Assembly (NCBI GenBank): GCA_910577295.1
Contig: CAJTLS010000010.1
Coordinates: forward strand, 7,157-71,156
DNA from: an uncultured Eubacterium sp.
GTDB lineage: Bacteria > Bacillota > Clostridia > Lachnospirales > Lachnospiraceae
Reading direction: 5' to 3'
DNA: 64,000 nucleotides
Shown here: positions 7,281 to 15,044 of the stretch, one piece after another
Numbering within the stretch: position 1 is the first letter of the stretch
Layout of the letters: each line of letters begins with the position of its first letter
Position numbers and translations under genes: made by a program
Notes under the pieces: generated by a model
What the model was told of the DNA's origin: nothing
The model's input: the letters and a program-made list of their open reading frames with translations, nothing else
Database searches by the model: none

Positions 7281-8360
7281 TTACGACAATTCTTCTTTTT
7301 CACACGCTTTTTCGATTAAATCCGCCACTTTTGTAACAGCGTCATGCTGATTGCTGTTAATCATCGCTTCCCGATATTTTTCTTTATTTTCACTCATAAA
7401 CTGCACGGCATCGAGAAGTCTCTCGCCAGTCAGTTCTTCCTCTTTAATCACATAACTGAAACCCTGTTTCTCAAATGAGTTGGCGTTCAGTATCTGGTCT
7501 CCTCTGCTCGCTTCCAGAGAAAGCGGAATCAAAATATTGGGTTTCCTCAACGCCAGAAGCTCGCAAATCGCATTAGCTCCGGCACGGGATATAACAAGGT
7601 CAGCCGCATCTAAAAGGTCGCACAATTCTTTCTGAATGTATTCATACTGCCGATACCCTGCCGTTCCCTCCAGCGACTCATCAATCTTATCCTTGCCGCA
7701 AAGATGTATAATTTGATAATTCTCTAATAATTCAGGGAGAATTTCACGCACAGCATCGTTTACACGAATTGAACCGAGACTTCCGCCGATAACAAGAATG
7801 ACCGGTTTGCCTGCAGTAAAACCGCAAAAATCCAATCCATTTAAACGATTGCCAGAAAACAACTCTCCACGAATGGGCGTACCTGTCAAAAACGCCTTGT
7901 CTTTTGGTAAATGCTCAATCGTCTCTGGAAAATTCGCGCAAATGATAGCCGCAGAAGAAATACAAAGACGGTTAGCAAGCCCCGGTGAAATATCCGACTC
8001 ATGCAGAACACAAGGAATTTTTTTGCGGCTAGCCGCTTTTACTACCGGTACGGTAACAAATCCGCCTTTGGAAAAAACTACGTCCGGCTTTATTTTTTTC
8101 AACAATTTTACTGCTTCCGAATATCCTTTCAAAATACGAAATGGATCCGTAAAGTTCTTCAAATCAAAGTAGCGGCGTAACTTCCCTGAAGATATCCCAT
8201 AATACGGAATGTCAAAATTCCCGATTAACTCTTTCTCAATCCCCGTCTTTGAGCCAATATAATGAATCTCAAATCCTCTCTTCTGCAATTCGGGAATCAG
8301 CGCAATATTCGGAGTTACATGCCCTGCGGTTCCACCGCCTGTTAAAACTATACGTTTCAT
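7281..8360 (-). CDS. murG: MurG-type GlcNAc transferase
   Basis: Adds GlcNAc to undecaprenyl-PP-MurNAc-pentapeptide (lipid I to lipid II) at the inner face of the membrane. MKRIVLTGGGTAGHVTPN is the N-terminal glycine-rich lipid-binding loop, VIGGSLGSIRVN is the second loop and SRAGANAICELL the UDP-GlcNAc-binding region; overall about 359 residues of GT-B fold. The ATG at 8360 is chosen because GGAGG lies 5 nt upstream; the ATG at 8372 overlaps that ribosome binding site. It stands outside any division/wall cluster, so it could be a second MurG-like paralogue; the full genome would decide. Confidence 0.88.
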   Translation of the reverse strand: MKRIVLTGGGTAGHVTPNIALIPELQKRGFEIHYIGSKTGIEKELIGNFDIPYYGISSGKLRRYFDLKNFTDPFRILKGYSEAVKLLKKIKPDVVFSKGGFVTVPVVKAASRKKIPCVLHESDISPGLANRLCISSAAIICANFPETIEHLPKDKAFLTGTPIRGELFSGNRLNGLDFCGFTAGKPVILVIGGSLGSIRVNDAVREILPELLENYQIIHLCGKDKIDESLEGTAGYRQYEYIQKELCDLLDAADLVISRAGANAICELLALRKPNILIPLSLEASRGDQILNANSFEKQGFSYVIKEEELTGERLLDAVQFMSENKEKYREAMINSNQHDAVTKVADLIEKACEKEELS

Positions 8361-8379
8361 CCTATCCTCCATTCCTGCT

Positions 8380-8799
8380 TTACAGATTTGCCTTAATCTC
8401 TGCTGCTACTTCTGACATATCATCCGACGTCTCTTCCGGTTTCCAGCCAATGTTTATATGGTCTCTGTCATTATCAAAACGAGGAATCACATGTACATGC
8501 AAATGAAATACGGTCTGACCGGAGGCCTCGCCATTGTTCTGCAAAATATTCACACCATCACAGGAATACGTCTTTTGTACTGCTGCTGCAATTTTCTTAG
8601 CCACAACAAAAATCCGCGCTACATCATCATCCGGCAATTCAAATATATTGGCGGCATGCTTTTTGGATAATATTATTACATGTCCTCTTGCCGCCGGCGC
8701 ATTATCTAAAATCGCACGGCAATCGTCGTCCTCATACACAACGGCAGACGGAATCTCATCCGCCAGAATTTTACAAAAAATGCAATTTTCTTCTCTCAT
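8380..8799 (-). CDS. HIT-family nucleotide hydrolase
   Basis: A 139-residue Hint-branch histidine-triad protein, a family that hydrolyses adenosine phosphoramidates and related nucleotides. The triad HLHVH is at residues 99-103, and CIFC at 6-9 is the usual zinc-binding pair. The start MREENCIFC is preferred because GAGGG lies 5 nt upstream; an upstream in-frame ATG at 8829 lacks a good site. It ends 19 bp before murG on the same strand and may be co-transcribed with it. Confidence 0.93.
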   Translation of the reverse strand: MREENCIFCKILADEIPSAVVYEDDDCRAILDNAPAARGHVIILSKKHAANIFELPDDDVARIFVVAKKIAAAVQKTYSCDGVNILQNNGEASGQTVFHLHVHVIPRFDNDRDHINIGWKPEETSDDMSEVAAEIKANL

Positions 8800-8891
8800 A
8801 ATTTCCCTCATTTCCGCGCTGCCTTTCATGGCCCGCTTTGCATATATTTTTCTTTTCCCTCAGCCCGATATCTCGCCGATATGCCGTCAGG

Positions 8892-9884
8892 CTAAAAACG
8901 GAAAATCGTGTCAAAATTACGCAGTATTTTAAAATTCCCCTGCGCCGATAAATCTCCTGACATAAAAGCGCTCTGAAAAGATTTGGCTCCGCTGAGAACT
9001 TCCTGAAATACTTTCGTGCGGATTTTTGCAATCACATCCGGCTTTAAAGACGAATCCGGTTTCCCTCTTGTACAAGATAGATTCCCATCCTCAATGCGAA
9101 TGATAAGGGATGAATTTTCATCTAAAAGGTCAATTTGGAAGACTGCTTCTAATCCGTCCAGAGGATAAAAGTGTTCTTTTAATTTTTCCACATACTCATC
9201 CGGTTCCTGCTCATCTCCTAACATCCCCTTAAAGAGATTTGCCAATTCCTCAATATCTTCTTTTTGTTTTTTTACATAGTTGTCGTTGGATACATAAAGT
9301 GACAACTGCTCGCTTTCCTGAGGCGTCAGGGACAAATTGCTGCTGCGGAGAACGGTCTTCTTTACAACCATGTTACTATTCGGAAAAGCGACCACTTTTT
9401 TCGAAATCATGCGATAAAAATTTTCCGCTTTCTTTTCTATCATCAGGTTAAACTGCGAATTTGTCTCAAACTCAACGTGATTGTTCACATACGCGCACAA
9501 CCCTTCTGCCGGAATACCACCTAACAACTCCCACGCACGAATAAGGCAGTACTCCGCCTCGCGCTCTCCGTATGTGGTCGCCATAACAACCGGAAGCATA
9601 TAAGTATTCGCCATCTTTTCTTTGTCACCATAAAGCCAGCAGGCATCTAAAAACTGCTGCAAAAAGCCGCCAATTCCAAACCACTCGACAGAAGCTGCCA
9701 AAATGATACCATCTGCATCTTTCAATGTTTTCGGCAGCACGGTAATATTTCTCTTGTCCTCATACAAATTATACCGCTCTACCGTCACCCGCAATTCATC
9801 AAGTACTTTGGTAATCTTCTCCAATACGAATAAGTTCGGGTCATCAATTAGTCCTCTTCCGCCATAATAAATATTAACTTTCAT
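8892..9884 (-). CDS. NAD(P)H-FMN reductase fused to SCP2 domain
   Basis: Residues 1-185 form a flavodoxin-like fold of the FMN-dependent NAD(P)H oxidoreductase type: MKVNIYYGGRG opens it, and GIILAASVEWFGIGGFLQQFLDACW and VVMATTYGERE follow. After a helical linker (about 186-235) the C-terminus (about 240-330) resembles an SCP2 sterol/lipid-carrier domain, with LIIRIEDGNLSC and FQSAFMSGDLSAQGN. It likely couples flavin redox chemistry to a bound lipid-like substrate; this is inference. GGAGG precedes the ATG. It overlaps the upstream rhomboid gene by 11 bp, so the two are translationally coupled. Confidence 0.82.
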   Translation of the reverse strand: MKVNIYYGGRGLIDDPNLFVLEKITKVLDELRVTVERYNLYEDKRNITVLPKTLKDADGIILAASVEWFGIGGFLQQFLDACWLYGDKEKMANTYMLPVVMATTYGEREAEYCLIRAWELLGGIPAEGLCAYVNNHVEFETNSQFNLMIEKKAENFYRMISKKVVAFPNSNMVVKKTVLRSSNLSLTPQESEQLSLYVSNDNYVKKQKEDIEELANLFKGMLGDEQEPDEYVEKLKEHFYPLDGLEAVFQIDLLDENSSLIIRIEDGNLSCTRGKPDSSLKPDVIAKIRTKVFQEVLSGAKSFQSAFMSGDLSAQGNFKILRNFDTIFRF

Positions 9885-10482
9885 ACGAAACCTCCATCCG
9901 GAAAAACCGGCTCATAATCAGACAAACCAGAACGCCGGCCACAAATCCTCCGATATGTGCAGCGTTATCTATATTTTCATCCTGCATACCACTGTATATA
10001 CTAATTCCGATATACAGTAAATATCTCGGTACTTCCGAAGAAAACTTCCCGCGGTTCCCCACTATAAGCATAATGAGCAGCGCGCCCATCAGCCCGTAAA
10101 TAGCACCGGATGCTCCGCAGGATATAGATTCCTGTCCAACATATACATTATATATGATTGATGTTATACCTGCAAGAATTCCCGAGAGAAAATATAATAT
10201 TATAAAACGGACTTTTCCCATTTCCATCTCCAGCGAATACCCAAGGATAAGCAGGGAGACCATATTGTTTACGAGATGGTCGAAACCAAAATGCAAAAAG
10301 AAATGAGTAATCAGACGATAATACTGATGGTTTTGTATCAGAAGCGGTTCATATAAAGCCCCCGTATTTAACATAAATTCACTGTCATAAGCGGAGCCGG
10401 AAAATTCTACATAGACGTACATTAATACATTTATCGCCAATAATACAAAAGTTATCAGGGGAATCTTTCTGCTTCTATTCAT
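9874..10482 (-). CDS. rhomboid-family intramembrane serine protease
   Basis: A 202-residue polytopic membrane protein with the rhomboid core. The catalytic Ser125 lies in GASGAIYG, the partner His176 in AAHIGGFVAG, and HFFLHFGFDHLVNN (about residues 60-73) supplies the oxyanion-hole His/Asn. About six membrane segments are visible. AGAGG lies 5 nt before the ATG. The gene overlaps the reductase-SCP2 gene by 11 bp in the same operon. Its substrate is unknown. Confidence 0.93.
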   Translation of the reverse strand: MNRSRKIPLITFVLLAINVLMYVYVEFSGSAYDSEFMLNTGALYEPLLIQNHQYYRLITHFFLHFGFDHLVNNMVSLLILGYSLEMEMGKVRFIILYFLSGILAGITSIIYNVYVGQESISCGASGAIYGLMGALLIMLIVGNRGKFSSEVPRYLLYIGISIYSGMQDENIDNAAHIGGFVAGVLVCLIMSRFFRMEVSYES

Positions 10483-10520
10483 TGCAACCTCTTTTCATAG
10501 ACGAATTTTATTATTTGTGG

Positions 10521-10595
10521 TATGATGAATTGCGAAAGTTGTGAAACAACGGAGCAATTCAAAACATCAGTTGGAGGCAAAATGCCTTTTGCCCC
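10521..10595 (+). repeat. dispersed intergenic element, copy A
   Basis: Two nested hairpins are seen: GAATTGC/GCAATTC (10527-10533, 10554-10560) enclosing GTTGT-GAA-ACAAC, and then the perfect GGCAAAA/TTTTGCC with a TGCC loop (10576-10593). The same pair of hairpins recurs at 55931-56020, and the right end alone at 28461-28489. It lies between divergent genes. Confidence 0.7.
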
Positions 10596-10659
10596 ATATC
10601 TATGATGATTGTATCACAGAATAAAATTCCGGTCAATGAAGGAGACGAACGAATAGTCT

Positions 10660-12066
10660 ATGTTAATTTCAATTTCAGTGGATTCCGCCAATTCCAAAAA
10701 TATTCCCACCTTACTGCAGGAAATGGGATATTCCGTCCCCTGCAACTGCCATGGCGCACATCTTTGCAACGGAGCACGCTATCCGTTTGACTGCGCTTAT
10801 ATTCCAAAGAGTCCTCTTACTATCGACTGGAATCCACAGCCGGATTCCATACATGGTCTGTCATTGGAAGCGCTTTCTCCCGAGGACGGCGAGGGCGATA
10901 CGATGCTCATTGACATCGGCACAACGACAATTGCTTTTGCCCTGATTTCCCGAAAGGATATGAAACTCCGCCAGCGCTCCGCCATTGAGAATCCGCAGCG
11001 CTGTTTTGGCGCTGACGTCATTGCCCGCATTTTAGCTTCCTGCGAAGGAAAGGGCGAACAATTGCAGACCATTCTTATACAGGCGATTCAAACGGAGACA
11101 ACCCGCCTGTGCAATAATAACAAACAAAAGAAAGAAGCCGTGACCTCCTGCTATATCGCCGGAAATACTACGATGATTCATCTTTTGATGGGATATGATT
11201 GTACACCTCTGTCTCACAGTCCGTTTATCGTAGAGCAGCACATACCGGATTCCCTCACTTATGAGCAATGTAAAGTGTTTGTTTCTCCGTGGTTTTCTGC
11301 TTTTGTCGGAGGAGATATCTGCGCCGGTTTGTACGCCTGCCATATATGGGAGACAGAAGAGACTTCCATTCTTCTTGATTTGGGAACGAACGGCGAGATT
11401 GTACTTTCCCATAACGGAGTGCAATATGTCACTTCTACCGCGGCGGGCCCCGCTTTTGAGGGCGGAAATCTTCACTGCGGCTGCGCCAGCGTATCGGGTG
11501 CCATCAGTCAGGTCACATTGCGCCGTTTACAACCTAAACTGACTACGATAGACAACAAACTTCCGATTGGACTGTGCGGTTCCGGCGCCATCAGTGTTTG
11601 TGCCGAATTGCTGCGCAAAGGATTTGTTACAAAAGACGGCGTTTTTACGGAGCAATTTCCTACAGAGGGACTGTTGCTCTCCCTAAGCGCCACCGGAACG
11701 AAAATTGTTTTTACGAAAGACGATTTCCGAAATATTCAGCTTGCAGTAGCCGCCATCGCCGCTGGCATAGATACGCTTCTATATGAGGCCAAAATCACTT
11801 CTTCTGATGTTTCATCGCTGTTCCTTGGCGGTGGTTTTGGTTTTCACATTGCTACAAAAGACTGCCGTACTCTGGGACTCTTTTCTTCATTAGATTATGA
11901 ATCCATCCGTCCGGTAGGGAACTGCTGTCTGCAAGGTCTGTTTCGTATAGCGACAGAAGAACTGCCTCTCTCTATTCCCCGCCCTGTCGTTCCCGTCAAT
12001 CTTGCGGAGCATGACTATTTCCAAAAACAGTTTCTCTCGCATATGCATTTTCCGGATTCGGAATAA
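10660..12066 (+). CDS. RACo-like ASKHA ATPase with shortened Fe-S module
   Basis: A 468-residue relative of the reductive activators of corrinoid proteins (DUF4445/ASKHA group). These use ATP to drive low-potential electron transfer to cobalamin methyltransferase partners. DIGTTTIAFALI (about residue 85), AGNTTMIHLLMG, LDLGTNGEIVL, TAAGPAFEGGNL and LFLGGGFG are typical ASKHA nucleotide-fold segments. The usual N-terminal 2Fe-2S ferredoxin domain is cut to about 45 residues but keeps Cys28, Cys30, Cys36 and Cys45. The start is bounded by a stop codon just upstream; AAGGAG lies rather far (about 16 nt). No corrinoid protein or methyltransferase is nearby. Confidence 0.8.
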   Translation: MLISISVDSANSKNIPTLLQEMGYSVPCNCHGAHLCNGARYPFDCAYIPKSPLTIDWNPQPDSIHGLSLEALSPEDGEGDTMLIDIGTTTIAFALISRKDMKLRQRSAIENPQRCFGADVIARILASCEGKGEQLQTILIQAIQTETTRLCNNNKQKKEAVTSCYIAGNTTMIHLLMGYDCTPLSHSPFIVEQHIPDSLTYEQCKVFVSPWFSAFVGGDICAGLYACHIWETEETSILLDLGTNGEIVLSHNGVQYVTSTAAGPAFEGGNLHCGCASVSGAISQVTLRRLQPKLTTIDNKLPIGLCGSGAISVCAELLRKGFVTKDGVFTEQFPTEGLLLSLSATGTKIVFTKDDFRNIQLAVAAIAAGIDTLLYEAKITSSDVSSLFLGGGFGFHIATKDCRTLGLFSSLDYESIRPVGNCCLQGLFRIATEELPLSIPRPVVPVNLAEHDYFQKQFLSHMHFPDSE

Positions 12067-12088
12067 CCATGCGGCCCGCCTGCTCCAT

Positions 12089-13252
12089 TCAACTGATTTC
12101 CACTACAAACTCCGTCTCTGCCAGACAGAGAATATCCCCGTCCCGTAAACGCCTTTTATATCCGGCAACCAGCCTTTCCCCATTATGATAAGTTCCCTGC
12201 TGTGAATCTTCATCCTGCACATAAAAATCATTGCCCTCACAAAAAATTTGTGCATGAATCGCCTCTATGCCCGACGCAGCTATGATACCATCAACTCTCT
12301 CTTTCTCTGCCCCCAATATAAACGGACAATGCACAATCGGTATACTTTCTATCTTTCCCTGACACGAGATAAGACACGCTTTGGCGCTCCTGCTTTCGCC
12401 CTCCCATACGACATCAGACAGTCGTTTAAAGGGGCCGATTTTCCAAGCGCCGTAGCCGCTTATTCCCAGAAAAAACAAACTGGCTCCGATACCCATCGCC
12501 ACATCCGTCTCCCCCGAAATCGGCTGCCGAAACCACCCGAGACACCATGCCGAAATCGTCAATAATATGCCGAAAGCTGCCAACAGGAGAGAAAAAGCAA
12601 ACGCCGCCGTCTCATTCACTTTTGGCGCTTCCACCTGTAGCATTCCTGACTGTATTATTCTTTTTTCTTCCCTTTTTCCGCCTGTGGGAACAACGGTCTT
12701 TGCCGGACACTCTTTCCTTTCCTTTTCAGCATACTCCAATAAGATCCGGCGCGTCATACCAACCTCTTTTGTCAGTTTATGCATTCCATACACAAAGAAA
12801 GCTAAACTCTCATCCCCTGCATTCATCGTCTGCATTACCGTTTCCAATAAGCTGCCAAATGCTTTTACATCACCATACGGTGATTGTTCCTGATAGATTC
12901 CGTTCACCTGTCCACTGCTTCGGTCGATATAAATGTATTCTTCGTGACAGACGACGCCATTGCCATCTAGCAAATATTCCCTTACGGTATCCGATAACAT
13001 AAGAATTTCTCTTACTATGTCCTGCAATCTCTCCCTTGTTATTTCATTGCCGGACAAATAACGAGCGAGAGAAATCTTCCCCGATATGTCATAGATATAA
13101 TCTTTTTGCCCATCTATCCGTATTAACTCCATGGGAAGAAAACCTGATATATCCTGATACTGAAGCATCCGGTCGGCCAGCGTTTCTTCCCCCTTGCCAC
13201 GAATCTTTAAATAATTCCCCGTTCCATCCGTCCATACTTCCTGCTCCATCAC
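12089..13252 (-). CDS. DUF6382 and FHA domain protein of Tad operon
   Basis: A 387-residue protein. The N-terminal about 190 residues match DUF6382 as found in Lachnospiraceae pilus loci. Two membrane segments follow (about 217-240 and 252-272). The C-terminus (about 300-387) is a forkhead-associated domain with the GAEKERVDGII, SIEAIHAQI-like and DSQQGTYHNGERL segments that bind phosphothreonine. It probably links pilus assembly to Ser/Thr kinase signalling (inference; no kinase is in the window). The start overlaps the preceding gene's stop by 4 bp (GTGATG), so it is the last gene of the Tad operon. Confidence 0.8.
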   Translation of the reverse strand: MMEQEVWTDGTGNYLKIRGKGEETLADRMLQYQDISGFLPMELIRIDGQKDYIYDISGKISLARYLSGNEITRERLQDIVREILMLSDTVREYLLDGNGVVCHEEYIYIDRSSGQVNGIYQEQSPYGDVKAFGSLLETVMQTMNAGDESLAFFVYGMHKLTKEVGMTRRILLEYAEKERKECPAKTVVPTGGKREEKRIIQSGMLQVEAPKVNETAAFAFSLLLAAFGILLTISAWCLGWFRQPISGETDVAMGIGASLFFLGISGYGAWKIGPFKRLSDVVWEGESRSAKACLISCQGKIESIPIVHCPFILGAEKERVDGIIAASGIEAIHAQIFCEGNDFYVQDEDSQQGTYHNGERLVAGYKRRLRDGDILCLAETEFVVEIS

Positions 13253-13695
13253 CGGCCCCCCTTTCCTGTTAAAATATCATAATCCCACTTATACTTTACC
13301 GGATTGACAATTTCTCTCGCTACAGCAAGCGACATATATTGTCTACCCCCGCCAAAAAGGGATTTTATTCCCCGCAGCGAGATAGGTAGATCATACGTGA
13401 CCGCCATCTCTGCCGAGAGCGCCCCTTTTTTTACTTTTATCTTCTTTATGCGCATAAGCATGAGTTTATTCGCTATCGACTGTCTCGCCTCATCCTGCCA
13501 TTCCAATGTCCCCTCGCCGTCTCCCCTTTGAAACTTCTCCGCTAACTTCTGATTCATTTCCGATATAACAACCATGCGATCATGAACATATAACCCACTA
13601 TAAAGGATAGCCATCAAAACCCAGATGCATATTGTTACAATAAATACTGCTTCTACCGTGTAATAACCGCCCTTTTCCATTCTCTGCCTTTTCAT
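13249..13695 (-). CDS. TadE/TadF-like pseudopilin
   Basis: A 148-residue protein with the TadE-type N-terminus: a short basic leader, then GGYYTVEAVFIVTICIWVLMA, where G-x-x-T-V-E is the prepilin processing and Glu5-like motif. The rest (about 45-148) is extracytoplasmic. Minor pilins of this kind support Flp pilus assembly. It overlaps both neighbours by 4 bp. An internal ATG at 13680 has the better-spaced AAAGG and may be the true start. Confidence 0.78.
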   Translation of the reverse strand: MKRQRMEKGGYYTVEAVFIVTICIWVLMAILYSGLYVHDRMVVISEMNQKLAEKFQRGDGEGTLEWQDEARQSIANKLMLMRIKKIKVKKGALSAEMAVTYDLPISLRGIKSLFGGGRQYMSLAVAREIVNPVKYKWDYDILTGKGGR

Positions 13696-14114
13696 ACGAT
13701 AACCACCACCCCGTAAGCAATTGCAACAAAGGGAACAAAAGCAATTTTATATTGTCTTCCCACGCGGCGAAAGACGATAAGCACAAGCGAAACAAGCGAA
13801 CAGAGCAGTAGGCTTATCAGCAGCAATGCCATGTTTCCCATAATGCCGAGAAGCGCTCCTGTCAGTGTGTAAACGAACGCATCCCCCTCTCCAATCGCTC
13901 CCCGACTCGCCTTACTGACGACAAACAATACAACACCGACTAACATACCCGATATCCAAAACTGCCAGCAAGTCCGGTTTGCAATCTGTCCCGCAATAAT
14001 GCAAACAAGGCAAATCACTCCCGGCAAAATAGGAATCCTCTTCTTTTTCCCATCTATAATCGCCATAGCCAATAAATATACGCCCACGATAATTACTAAT
14101 AAAATCTCTGTCAT
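13692..14114 (-). CDS. A24-family prepilin peptidase (TadV/CpaA-like)
   Basis: A 140-residue membrane aspartic protease. The two catalytic Asp positions are seen in AMAIIDGKKKRIPI (about residue 21) and in the GxGD motif of AIGEGDAFVYTLTG (about residue 78). Four to five membrane segments and the short length match the stand-alone peptidase domain of Tad loci, which cleaves Flp and TadE/F leaders at the membrane. It is a second A24 peptidase in this operon; the first gene (21558-22082) is another. Confidence 0.88.
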   Translation of the reverse strand: MTEILLVIIVGVYLLAMAIIDGKKKRIPILPGVICLVCIIAGQIANRTCWQFWISGMLVGVVLFVVSKASRGAIGEGDAFVYTLTGALLGIMGNMALLLISLLLCSLVSLVLIVFRRVGRQYKIAFVPFVAIAYGVVVIV

Positions 14115-14143
14115 TTATCCCGTTCCCCCTTACATACTTTTTT

Positions 14144-14881
14144 CTATTTTTCATTGGCGCATTTCCCACAAGGTGAGCGGCCGCCTGCCTCGGACAGCGG
14201 TATCTCCCGAATATGCCGCTTTAAACCGCTGCAGGAAAGACTGGTATGATAACGGTCTCCATAACTGGTAATCCATACCGGCATTTTGTCCTCTCTTCCT
14301 TTATTGCCGCCGCACCTCTCACAAGGCTTGTATTTTCCACCGCTTTCATTTCGCTTTTCCCCCAAATCGCCATATTGTATTTGTGAAATGCTGAGTTTCA
14401 GATAGGTACATTCCGCTGTAACATGATACACCCGTCCGGTCTCTGTAATATACACGATTCTGTCGTCTTTCTTTTTTTCTTCCCGACGTTCCACTCCGGT
14501 AAAGGCACGCGTATGCACGCGCTGACGCATGGAGACTGCGGGAATGACAAAGATGGAAAACGGAAGTTTCATCCGGTAGGTGACTACCAAATCAATTTCA
14601 TCGTTATGTTGTAACAACTGTGAATCGGCAAAAGAAACTGTGAGACCGCTCCCTTTCATATATGCCATAAACTTTGTCTGATAATATAACGTGCTCTTTA
14701 ATTTATTGTTATGTGCCGCACCATATTCTGCGGATGCCTCTCTCGCAATTCTTGTCAGCGCCCACTGTACTTCATCCTGGCAGATGACCAGCTTACCGAT
14801 ATAGACAAGAAAGAGCATGGCATATAGAAAGACCGGCAGTATAAGTGAAGCCTCGACTGTCAGAGATGCTCGTCTCTCCAT
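14144..14881 (-). CDS. TadE-like pseudopilin with two Cys/His modules
   Basis: About 245 residues starting MERRASLTVEASLILPVFL, the TadE signature (S-L-T-V-E-A before a membrane helix). A beta-rich domain follows to about residue 135. The C-terminus carries two tandem modules of the form VYIT/VWIT...YHxxxxCxxLK...PCxxC (about 140-190 and 200-245). The YH...C...CxxC spacing is like small metal- or cell-wall-linked modules at the ends of other secreted Firmicutes proteins. ATG at 14881 is chosen because GGAGG lies 5 nt upstream. A 21-bp inverted repeat separates it from the next upstream operon gene. Confidence 0.78.
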   Translation of the reverse strand: MERRASLTVEASLILPVFLYAMLFLVYIGKLVICQDEVQWALTRIAREASAEYGAAHNNKLKSTLYYQTKFMAYMKGSGLTVSFADSQLLQHNDEIDLVVTYRMKLPFSIFVIPAVSMRQRVHTRAFTGVERREEKKKDDRIVYITETGRVYHVTAECTYLKLSISQIQYGDLGEKRNESGGKYKPCERCGGNKGREDKMPVWITSYGDRYHTSLSCSGLKRHIREIPLSEAGGRSPCGKCANEK

Positions 14882-14901
14882 CCTTTCCTCCATTTCATGT
14901 G

Positions 14902-15040
14902 TTCCGGAGTGAGAAAGGGTATCCTTAAACACAGTTATCCCTTTCCGTATGATGTAAAAATTTTTTTAGGTAAAATTTGGGTCATTCCCCTTTCTGTTAT
15001 TTTACGAAAGAGAATCAGAATACCCTTTCTCACTCCGGAA
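14902..15040. repeat. perfect 21-bp inverted repeat, MITE-like
   Basis: The arms at 14902-14922 and 15020-15040 are exact reverse complements and enclose 97 AT-rich bp without a gene. The element fills almost the whole gap between two Tad genes and would form a long hairpin in the operon mRNA. It could be an attenuator or a small non-autonomous mobile element. Confidence 0.75.
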
Positions 15041-15044
15041 TCAT

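Noticed and set aside
14144..14932. Longer start for the TadE-like gene at 14932
   Set aside because: It would read through the inverted repeat; GGAGG and the TadE signature favour 14881.
14902..15040. Complete insertion sequence
   Set aside because: Only 139 bp with no transposase; at most a MITE-like remnant.
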